In this document: positions 6,140 to 10,620 of the stretch, one piece after another
Layout: each line of letters starts with the position of its first letter
Position numbering within the stretch: the first letter of the stretch is position 1
Notes under the pieces: model-generated
Database searches by the model: none
Seen by the model: only the letters and a program-made list of their open reading frames with translations
What the model was told of the DNA's origin: nothing
Made by a program: the position numbers and the translations under genes
NCBI GenBank assembly: GCA_017434525.1
Contig: JAFRFD010000012.1
Location: forward strand, 62,001 to 126,000
Direction of reading: 5' to 3'
DNA from: Methanobrevibacter sp.
GTDB lineage: Archaea; Methanobacteriota; Methanobacteria; Methanobacteriales; Methanobacteriaceae
DNA length: 64,000 bases

Positions 6140-6215
6140 GGGGCCGTAGCTCAACCGGGAGAGCGCCTGCCTTGCAAGCAGGAGGCAGTGGGTTCGACAC
6201 CCATCGGTTCCACCA
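6140..6215 (+). tRNA. tRNA-Ala(UGC)
   Basis: Acceptor GGGGCCG/CGGTTCC including two G-U pairs (G3-U70 is the hallmark Ala identity pair), anticodon loop CTTGCAA, encoded CCA. Confidence 0.93.
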
Positions 6216-6219
6216 ACAT

Positions 6220-6294
6220 GCTCCGTGGGACGGCTGGTGTGGTCAGATGGCTTTCAACCATCTCAGAGGGGTTCAAATCCCCTACGGAGTACCA
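6220..6294 (+). tRNA. tRNA-Glu(UUC)
   Basis: Acceptor GCTCCGT/ACGGAGT, anticodon loop CTTTCAA, T arm GGGG-TTCAAAT-CCCC, encoded CCA. Confidence 0.88.
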
Positions 6295-6355
6295 CAAGTT
6301 ATAGTTCTTTGATAAATATGAGTTCAATTTTCTCGAGAAATTCATGGGTTCAATT

Positions 6356-6370
6356 GCTAAATTAAATATA
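6356..6370 (+). promoter_or_regulatory. putative later-class promoter motif
   Basis: Exact consensus GCTAAATTAAATATA followed directly by AGGAG and the ATG at 6383. It separates this gene from the tRNA promoter upstream. Confidence 0.55.
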
Positions 6371-6382
6371 AGGAGTACAATT

Positions 6383-6946
6383 ATGGAACCATTATATTAT
6401 TGTGAAAAATGCGGAAAACCTGTGTATAAAAAGTTCGGTTCTGGTAGATTTTGCTCAAGAGCTTGTGCTAATAGTAGAAACCATTCTGATTTAACCAAAG
6501 AAAAAATTAGTTTAGGAATAAAGAAGAAAACAGAATGTGAGTGTCAATTTTGTGGAAAACAATTTGATACCTTGACAGCTAAAGCTAGTCATGAAAGATT
6601 ATGTAAAAATAATCCTGATAACTTGAGATATAAAAATAGGAATATTAAAATATCTCTAGATAAGAATAGACCATATCTTATGAGAGGCGGAATAAAACTT
6701 GATGTATCGGTTAACTATATTGAAGATTATCTTAAAACTCATACCAAATGTGAAATCTGTGGGAGAACCATAGAAGAAACTAATCAATTTAATGATACTT
6801 CAAATAAGTTTAGGGCTAAAAGGTTGTGTATAGACCATGACCATAATACCTTGAGATTTAGGGGATTGCTATGTCAAAGATGTAATCGCTCGCTTGAATG
6901 GTATATAGTTAATAAAGAGGAAATAGAAAAATATTTATCTAAGTAA
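6383..6946 (+). CDS. endonuclease VII-like HNH nuclease (possible homing endonuclease)
   Basis: 187 residues. The N-terminus has a zinc-ribbon-like CEKCGK...FCSRAC and a second CQFC...H...C finger. The C-terminal half matches recombination endonuclease VII: CEICG, then LCIDHDHNTLRFRGLLCQRCNRSLE near residues 150-175, with the catalytic D-H-D-H and paired cysteines. T4 endonuclease VII resolves branched DNA, but free-standing relatives with extra fingers inserted in tRNA clusters often act as homing endonucleases. Start chosen for AGGAG at the ATG and the promoter motif; an upstream in-frame ATG lacks a binding site. Confidence 0.85.
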   Translation: MEPLYYCEKCGKPVYKKFGSGRFCSRACANSRNHSDLTKEKISLGIKKKTECECQFCGKQFDTLTAKASHERLCKNNPDNLRYKNRNIKISLDKNRPYLMRGGIKLDVSVNYIEDYLKTHTKCEICGRTIEETNQFNDTSNKFRAKRLCIDHDHNTLRFRGLLCQRCNRSLEWYIVNKEEIEKYLSK

Positions 6947-6975
6947 GTATATTTTAGTACCTTACTGGTACCAAT

Positions 6976-7052
6976 GATTCCGTATCCAAGTGGCTTAAGG
7001 AGCGGAGCTGCAACCTCCGTATTCGTGGGTTCGAATCCCACCGGAACCTCCA
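6976..7052 (+). tRNA. tRNA-Cys(GCA)
   Basis: Anticodon stem CGGAG-CTGCAAC-CTCCG, T arm GTGGG-TTCGAAT-CCCAC, discriminator T (U73, a Cys identity base), encoded CCA. Acceptor GATTCCG/CGGAACC has one A-C mismatch at the second pair. Confidence 0.88.
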
Positions 7053-7054
7053 AT

Positions 7055-7128
7055 GTGGGTGTAGTTCAATGGTAGAACGTAACCTTGCCAAGGTTAATAC
7101 ACGGGTTCAATTCCCGTTACTCACTCCA
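7055..7128 (+). tRNA. tRNA-Gly(GCC)
   Basis: Acceptor GTGGGTG/TACTCAC, anticodon loop TTGCCAA, discriminator T, encoded CCA. Confidence 0.9.
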
Positions 7129-7130
7129 AT

Positions 7131-7204
7131 GTGGTATTCGTACATCGGTAGTACCTCAGCCTTCCAAGCTGAAGAGGAGGGTTCGATTCCCTTATACCAC
7201 TCCA
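7131..7204 (+). tRNA. tRNA-Gly(UCC)
   Basis: Perfect acceptor GTGGTAT/ATACCAC, anticodon loop CTTCCAA, discriminator T, encoded CCA. Confidence 0.93.
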
Positions 7205-7206
7205 AT

Positions 7207-7282
7207 ATCTCCATAGCACAATGGCTAATGCATCTGACTCTTAATCAGGGGATTCTGGGTTCGAGTCCCAGTGGAGGTACCA
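7207..7282 (+). tRNA. tRNA-Lys(CUU)
   Basis: Acceptor ATCTCCA/TGGAGGT, anticodon loop CTCTTAA, T arm CTGGG-TTCGAGT-CCCAG, encoded CCA. Confidence 0.9.
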
Positions 7283-7296
7283 AGAAATAAACTATA

Positions 7297-7359
7297 AGAC
7301 ACATACAGCAAAGATTTTGTTCATTAGACTGTAACTCTAAAGCGGAAGAAATAGTGTCT
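7297..7359 (+). ncRNA. Y RNA-like small RNA 2
   Basis: Closing helix AGACAC/GTGTCT followed on the 5' side by ATACAGCAA, the signature of the family. Inside is a hairpin TTAGA-CTGTAAC-TCTAA that has the shape of a tRNA anticodon arm (loop reading GTA). Lies between tRNA-Lys and tRNA-Thr. Confidence 0.6.
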
Positions 7360-7379
7360 AGAGGTAGTTTATATAAATT

Positions 7380-7455
7380 GCCGGTGTGGCGCAACAGGCA
7401 GCGCAACTCACTTGTAATGAGAAGGTTACGGGTTCAATTCCTGTCACCGGCACCA
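7380..7455 (+). tRNA. tRNA-Thr(UGU)
   Basis: Perfect acceptor GCCGGTG/CACCGGC, anticodon loop CTTGTAA, encoded CCA. Confidence 0.93.
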
Positions 7456-7458
7456 GAT

Positions 7459-7532
7459 GGCTTCTTAGTTCATCGGTAGAACTCGCGGCTGTTAACCGCA
7501 GAAGGAGTGTTCAACTCACTCAGAAGCCGCCA
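7459..7532 (+). tRNA. tRNA-Asn(GUU)
   Basis: Perfect acceptor GGCTTCT/AGAAGCC, anticodon loop CTGTTAA, discriminator G, encoded CCA. Confidence 0.93.
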
Positions 7533-7534
7533 AT

Positions 7535-7611
7535 GGGTTATTGGTGTAGAGGCCTAACATGCTTCCCTGTCACGGAAGAGACCACGGGTTCAAATCCCGT
7601 ATAGCCCGCCA
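7535..7611 (+). tRNA. tRNA-Asp(GUC)
   Basis: Acceptor GGGTTAT/ATAGCCC, anticodon loop CTGTCAC, discriminator G, encoded CCA. Confidence 0.93.
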
Positions 7612-7615
7612 AAAT

Positions 7616-7692
7616 AGGAGTGTAGCTTAGCTGGTTAAAGCACTCGGCTGATAACCGGGAGACCGACAGTTCGAGCCTGTCCATTCCTACCA
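7616..7692 (+). tRNA. tRNA-Ile(GAU)
   Basis: Acceptor AGGAGTG/CATTCCT, anticodon loop CTGATAA, T arm GACAG-TTCGAGC-CTGTC, encoded CCA. Interestingly, its acceptor 5' strand is the same as that of the UCA tRNA at 3403. Confidence 0.92.
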
Positions 7693-7696
7693 AAAT

Positions 7697-7772
7697 GACT
7701 TGTTAGCTCAGCCGGCAGAGCACGTGACTTTTAATCACGGGGTCCTGGATTCGAGTTCCAGACAGGTCACCA
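7697..7772 (+). tRNA. tRNA-Lys(UUU)
   Basis: Acceptor GACTTGT/ACAGGTC, anticodon loop CTTTTAA, T arm CTGGA-TTCGAGT-TCCAG, encoded CCA. Confidence 0.92.
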
Positions 7773-7788
7773 AGAAGAGTACAAGATT

Positions 7789-8289
7789 ATGTTTACAGTA
7801 AATCGCAACAGTTATTTCCGTAATGCGGAACAGGAAAAAATCAAGTTTGATGACCTGATAAAACGGGTAATCGATTATATTGAAAACGACCCTCTTCAAG
7901 AGTATAAGTTGTCAATAGGTACAGATTCTATGACCTACAAGGACACAAGGTTCGTATTGGCAATTGTACTACACAGAGTTGGAAAAGGTGGAATATATTT
8001 CTACAAGAAGTTTGACCACTCTGAAATCAGGGACTTACGTACTAAGTTGTATGCTGAAACTCAACTATCAATTGAAACAGCTAACTTATTAGTATCAACT
8101 TTATTAGAAGACCGTGAAGATATTATCGATAAGATGAACTTATCAATTCACTTAGACATTGGTACTTCAGGTCCTACTAAAGACCTTATTAAAGAACTTG
8201 AAGGTTGGGTAACTGCTGTGGGCTATGATTATGAAATTAAGCCAAACTCTTATGCCGCTTCATTCATAGCTGATAGATACTCTAAATAA
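7789..8289 (+). CDS. YkuK/DUF458-like RNase H-fold protein
   Basis: 166 residues. The core YKLSIGTDSMTYKDTRFVLAIVLHRVGKGGIYFY near residues 38-75 and the later HLDIGTSGPTKDLIKELEGWV match the DUF458 family (Bacillus YkuK), predicted RNase H-like nucleases with acidic catalytic residues. Being embedded in the tRNA/ncRNA island, a role in RNA processing or turnover is plausible but unproven. No strong ribosome binding site: AAGAAGAG precedes the ATG. Confidence 0.8.
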   Translation: MFTVNRNSYFRNAEQEKIKFDDLIKRVIDYIENDPLQEYKLSIGTDSMTYKDTRFVLAIVLHRVGKGGIYFYKKFDHSEIRDLRTKLYAETQLSIETANLLVSTLLEDREDIIDKMNLSIHLDIGTSGPTKDLIKELEGWVTAVGYDYEIKPNSYAASFIADRYSK

Positions 8290-8321
8290 GTTCTTGTGTA
8301 TATAAATGGCTTCGGCCACTT

Positions 8322-8396
8322 CTCTCCATAGTTCAACGGACAGAACATGGGTCTTCTAAACCCATAATCAAGGTTCGATTCCTTGTGGGGAGGCCA
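8322..8396 (+). tRNA. tRNA-Arg(UCU)
   Basis: Acceptor CTCTCCA/TGGGGAG, anticodon stem TGGGT-CTTCTAA-ACCCA, discriminator G, encoded CCA. Confidence 0.92.
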
Positions 8397-8398
8397 AT

Positions 8399-8472
8399 AA
8401 GGGAGTGGTGTAATGGTAGCATATCGGTCTCCAAAACCGCTGGCCAGGGTTCGAGCCCCTGCTCTCTTGCCA
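8399..8472 (+). tRNA. tRNA-Trp(CCA)
   Basis: Acceptor AAGGGAG/CTCTCTT (A1-U72), anticodon loop CTCCAAA, T arm CAGGG-TTCGAGC-CCCTG, G73, encoded CCA. With CCA it should read only UGG. The UGA-reading role must therefore fall to the UCA tRNA at 3403 or to the host. Confidence 0.92.
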
Positions 8473-8474
8473 AT

Positions 8475-8551
8475 GCGCCTTTAGCTCAACTGGACAGAGC
8501 ACTTGGCTACGAACCAAAAGGTTAGGGGTTCAACTCCTCTAAGGCGCGCCA
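8475..8551 (+). tRNA. tRNA-Arg(ACG)
   Basis: Perfect acceptor GCGCCTT/AAGGCGC, anticodon loop CTACGAA, discriminator G, encoded CCA. The A34 would be converted to inosine by host TadA, giving CGU/CGC/CGA reading. Confidence 0.93.
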
Positions 8552-8556
8552 ATTAG

Positions 8557-8585
8557 TTTATGACCCATCTTTTTTACTTTATAAT
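8557..8585 (+). promoter_or_regulatory. promoter for the nicotinamidase-like gene
   Basis: TTTATG (8557-8562), 17-base spacer, TATAAT (8580-8585) in the AGTTTA context, upstream of AAAGGAGAGG and the ATG at 8611. Confidence 0.75.
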
Positions 8586-8610
8586 AATAATGTAAAAGGA
8601 GAGGATGTAA

Positions 8611-9156
8611 ATGAAAAAGATATTAGTTGTAGTTGATATGCAGAATGACTTCATCGACCCTGTTTTAGGTTCTCTTGGAACTCAGGAAGCTTGTGAAGCT
8701 GTCCATGGTGTAGTGGAAGTTATTAACAAAGAACCGTATGAAAGAGTTTATGCTACAATGGACACTCACTATGACCATTACTTAGAAACTCAGGAAGGTA
8801 AATATTTACCTGTTAAACACTGCATCAAAGGAACTTACGGCTGGGACCTTAACTCAAAGGTTGAATCTGCATTGAGAAGTGTTGGTTATACTAAAGTAGA
8901 AAAGAACACTTTTGGTTCAATTGATTTGGCTTTAGAAATTGATGCCATCACTAGAAACGAAGATATTCATGACTTTGAAGTTGTAATGTGTGGTGTCTGC
9001 ACTGATATTTGTGTTATCTCCAACGCGTTATTACTTAAAGCGTGGAAACCTGAACTCAAAATTACCGTAGTTGAAAAAGCTTGTGCAGGAGTTACTTCTC
9101 TGAAGCATGAAGAAGCTATTGATGTAATGAAGAGCTGTCAGATTGAAATTATTTAA
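8611..9156 (+). CDS. pncA: nicotinamidase/isochorismatase-family cysteine hydrolase
   Basis: 181 residues. It would deamidate nicotinamide to nicotinate. Catalytic triad candidates are Asp in VVDMQNDF (residues 7-14), Lys in the CIKGTYG region and Cys in MCGVCTDICV. The metal-site pattern MDTHYDHY (D-x-H...H) favours nicotinamidase over isochorismatase. With the NMN adenylyltransferase-like protein at 47.4 kb and PnuC at 47.9 kb, it completes an NAD-precursor salvage set. AAGGAGAGG lies upstream. Directly followed by the RNase P-like RNA. Confidence 0.85.
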   Translation: MKKILVVVDMQNDFIDPVLGSLGTQEACEAVHGVVEVINKEPYERVYATMDTHYDHYLETQEGKYLPVKHCIKGTYGWDLNSKVESALRSVGYTKVEKNTFGSIDLALEIDAITRNEDIHDFEVVMCGVCTDICVISNALLLKAWKPELKITVVEKACAGVTSLKHEEAIDVMKSCQIEII

Positions 9157-9158
9157 AA

Positions 9159-9401
9159 AACTAACTATAGACAAATGATAGGTTGAAAAACAAAATCCTG
9201 GCTACTTAGAACCTATTGCTGGCGAAAGCTAGAGGAAGTTCAGGACACACATTACCTGTGATGGTAATTAAACAGTGTAGCGACAACAGAGACTACAACT
9301 CAATAGAGGGTGAAAAGGGTGACTGCTTACTGGTGTGCAAGACAAATTATGGTAGTTGCATTCAGTGATTAGGAAATGAACAAAAACTGAAATAGTTAGT
9401 T
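9159..9401 (+). ncRNA. rnpB: RNase P RNA-like (minimal, divergent)
   Basis: A 243-nt RNA closed by a perfect ten-base terminal helix AACTAACTAT/ATAGTTAGTT, like P1. Conserved-looking blocks appear in RNase P order: GAGGAAGTTCAGGAC at 9232 (consensus GAGGAAAGTCC), AACAGAGACTACAAC near 9285 (compare AACAGAGAGCAAACC of E. coli), AGGGTGAAAAGGGTG at 9307 (consensus AGGGTGAAAnGGTG), and a 3' GAACAAAAACTG whose GAAC can pair with GTTC of the first block like P4. A P3-like helix ATAGGTT/AACCTAT is also present. It lies immediately before nine tRNA genes. It is smaller than typical bacterial RNase P RNAs, so the assignment is tentative. Confidence 0.55.
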
Positions 9402-9406
9402 AATAC

Positions 9407-9495
9407 GCCGACATAAGCATAATTAGGTACTGCAGCGGTTTGCTAAACCGTTCATCGTAACTGATGTGTAGGTTCAAGTCCTGCTGTCGGCGCCA
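9407..9495 (+). tRNA. tRNA-Ser(GCU)
   Basis: Acceptor GCCGACA/TGTCGGC, anticodon loop TTGCTAA, long variable arm CATC-GTAACT-GATG, discriminator G, encoded CCA. Confidence 0.92.
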
Positions 9496-9500
9496 TATAT

Positions 9501-9575
9501 CGCAGAGTAACTGGAAAGGTTCCAGCCGGGGCTCATAACCCCGTCATGTGAGTTCGAGTCTCACCTCTGCAACCA
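9501..9575 (+). tRNA. initiator tRNA-fMet(CAU)
   Basis: Shows both initiator hallmarks: a C1-A72 mismatch at the acceptor end (CGCAGAG against CTCTGCA) and three consecutive G-C pairs in the anticodon stem (CGGGG-CTCATAA-CCCCG). T arm GTGAG-TTCGAGT-CTCAC, encoded CCA. Together with IF-1 at 12233 this points to phage intervention in translation initiation. Confidence 0.9.
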
Positions 9576-9577
9576 AT

Positions 9578-9664
9578 GGAGAGTTGTGATAACTGGTAGT
9601 CGGGCGGTCTTGAAAACCGTTGTGCGTAACTGCATTTAGGGTTCGAGTCCCTAACTCTCCGCCA
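9578..9664 (+). tRNA. tRNA-Ser(UGA)
   Basis: Perfect acceptor GGAGAGT/ACTCTCC, anticodon loop CTTGAAA, class II variable arm, discriminator G, encoded CCA. Confidence 0.92.
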
Positions 9665-9666
9665 AT

Positions 9667-9751
9667 GGGGTGATATACCGTAAGTAGCAGCGGGGCAGAC
9701 TGTAAATCTGTTGGGAAACCTCGGGTGGTGCAACCCCATCTCACCCCACCA
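9667..9751 (+). tRNA. tRNA-Tyr(GUA)
   Basis: Perfect acceptor GGGGTGA/TCACCCC, anticodon loop CTGTAAA, class II variable arm as in bacterial tRNA-Tyr, encoded CCA. The T loop (TGCAACC) lacks the usual TTC. Confidence 0.9.
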
Positions 9752-9753
9752 TT

Positions 9754-9836
9754 CGGCTAATGTTGGAATCAGAAGACAAGATAGTCTCAAAAACTATTGC
9801 GAAAGCGTGTAGGTGCAAATCCTACTTAGCCGACCA
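9754..9836 (+). tRNA. tRNA-Leu(CAA)
   Basis: Perfect acceptor CGGCTAA/TTAGCCG, anticodon stem ATAGT-CTCAAAA-ACTAT, variable arm TTGCGAAAGCG, T arm GTAGG-TGCAAAT-CCTAC with an atypical TGCAAAT loop, encoded CCA. The same T loop occurs in the Leu-like RNA at 3802-4047. Confidence 0.9.
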
Positions 9837-9840
9837 ATTT

Positions 9841-9917
9841 GGGCAAGTACGCGAATTGGCATAGCATGCTGCCTTAGAAGCAGTAGTTTGTGGGTTCGAG
9901 TCCCACCTTGCTCACCA
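9841..9917 (+). tRNA. tRNA-Leu(UAG) with a short variable loop
   Basis: Acceptor GGGCAAG/CTTGCTC, anticodon stem CTGC-CTTAGAA-GCAG giving UAG, T arm GTGGG-TTCGAGT-CCCAC, encoded CCA. Bacterial tRNA-Leu is normally class II, but here the variable region is only a few bases long (AGTTT). By anticodon it reads CUA and related CUN codons; its aminoacylation identity is therefore less certain than for the other Leu tRNAs. Confidence 0.8.
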
Positions 9918-9918
9918 T

Positions 9919-9992
9919 TGCTCCATCGTCTAATGGCAGGATTCTTGACTCTGACTCAAGCGATAGTTGTTCAAATCAACTTGGAGCAGCCA
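9919..9992 (+). tRNA. tRNA-Gln(CUG)
   Basis: Perfect acceptor TGCTCCA/TGGAGCA, anticodon stem CTTGA-CTCTGAC-TCAAG, discriminator G, encoded CCA. Confidence 0.92.
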
Positions 9993-9994
9993 AT

Positions 9995-10070
9995 GGACTC
10001 GTAGCTCAGTTGGTAGAGCGCAAGCCTGAAGAGCTTGGCGTGGGCAGTTCAAATCTGTCCGAGTCCACCA
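9995..10070 (+). tRNA. tRNA-Phe(GAA)
   Basis: Perfect acceptor GGACTCG/CGAGTCC, anticodon stem CAAGC-CTGAAGA-GCTTG, encoded CCA. Last conventional tRNA of the island. Confidence 0.93.
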
Positions 10071-10090
10071 AAGAAAATTACTAATTTTAG

Positions 10091-10119
10091 TTTACACTAA
10101 TTAATTAGTATATTATAAT
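10091..10119 (+). promoter_or_regulatory. promoter for the small-RNA cluster and Ro-like gene
   Basis: TTTACA (10091-10096), 17-base spacer, TATAAT (10114-10119). The only clear promoter between tRNA-Phe and the Ro-like gene, so four CAGCAA-family RNAs and the protein may share one transcript. Confidence 0.75.
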
Positions 10120-10126
10120 TAATCTG

Positions 10127-10196
10127 TAATTAAAGATACGGTAAGGATTTAGTTCCGATAAAGACCGATACAGACGTACGGCTACCTTATCTAATT
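10127..10196 (+). ncRNA. structured leader RNA of unknown type
   Basis: Right after the promoter, TGTAATTA pairs with TAATTACA; inside, GATA-C-GGTA pairs with TACC-T-TATC, and CCG with CGG around repeated CCGATA. A folded small RNA or leader, without the CAGCAA motif of its neighbours. Confidence 0.4.
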
Positions 10197-10203
10197 ACAA
10201 TTA

Positions 10204-10263
10204 AGGCACTCACAGCAAATAAACTTTTACGTTATAGTAGTAATGGCGCAGCAAAAAGTGCCT
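10204..10263 (+). ncRNA. Y RNA-like small RNA 3
   Basis: Closing helix AGGCACT/AGTGCCT (7 bp) with CACAGCAAA following the 5' strand; a second GCAGCAAAA precedes the 3' strand. About 60 nt, the shortest member of the family. Confidence 0.6.
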
Positions 10264-10284
10264 AGTGTTATTTGAAAATAATTA

Positions 10285-10371
10285 AAGTCGCATACAGCAA
10301 AATAAGTGGTTAATAAATATTTTTGAAAGAAATGTTTTAAATGGTTCGAATCCATCATTATTTAGCGACTT
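10285..10371 (+). ncRNA. Y RNA-like small RNA 4
   Basis: Closing helix AAGTCGC/GCGACTT with ATACAGCAAAA after the 5' strand. The distal part contains a T-arm-like ATGG-TTCGAAT-CCAT, so it carries a tRNA-like element. Confidence 0.6.
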
Positions 10372-10391
10372 GAATTAATTAAGTAAAAAGA

Positions 10392-10522
10392 AAGACACAT
10401 ACAGCAATTGTTAATCTAACAGCAAATTAGGACTTGTAATCCCGTGGTTGTCGGTTCGATTCCGATTAAAAGCACATAGCTTTTATAGCTCAATTAGGTA
10501 GAGCACGAAAATTAAGTGTCTT
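10392..10522 (+). ncRNA. Y RNA-like small RNA 5 with a permuted tRNA-like domain
   Basis: Closing helix AAGACAC/GTGTCTT and ATACAGCAA. The distal domain (10450-10504) is a tRNA in permuted order: T arm GTCGG-TTCGATT-CCGAT, then acceptor strands TAAAAGC and GCTTTTA joined by a short loop, then TA and the D arm GCTCAATTAGGTAGAGC. An anticodon-arm-like GGA-CTTGTAA-TCC precedes the T arm. This is the architecture described for bacterial YrlA Y RNAs, whose effector domain mimics tRNA. The Ro-like gene is 100 bases downstream. Confidence 0.7.
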
Positions 10523-10541
10523 GGTAATTAAGTAAAAAATA

Positions 10542-10604
10542 GAGGCGCATGCAGCAAAAATGATTTGTACTCTAAGCCATTTTTTTAGGAAGCAAAGGCG
10601 TCTC
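10542..10604 (+). ncRNA. Y RNA-like small RNA 6
   Basis: Closing helix GAGGCGC/GCGTCTC (one G-U pair) and ATGCAGCAAAA. It ends 16 bases before the Ro-like start codon, so it could also be a leader through which the protein controls its own synthesis. Confidence 0.55.
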
Positions 10605-10620
10605 GGAAAGGAAAAAATAT

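Noticed and set aside
9533..9790. Minus-strand frames with C- and R-rich peptides in the tRNA cluster
   Set aside because: Translations of tRNA genes, a familiar artefact.
10204..10604. CRISPR array (repeated short motif with variable interior)
   Set aside because: The repeats are short, sit at RNA stem ends with covariation, and unit lengths vary from 60 to 131 bases; no Cas genes.
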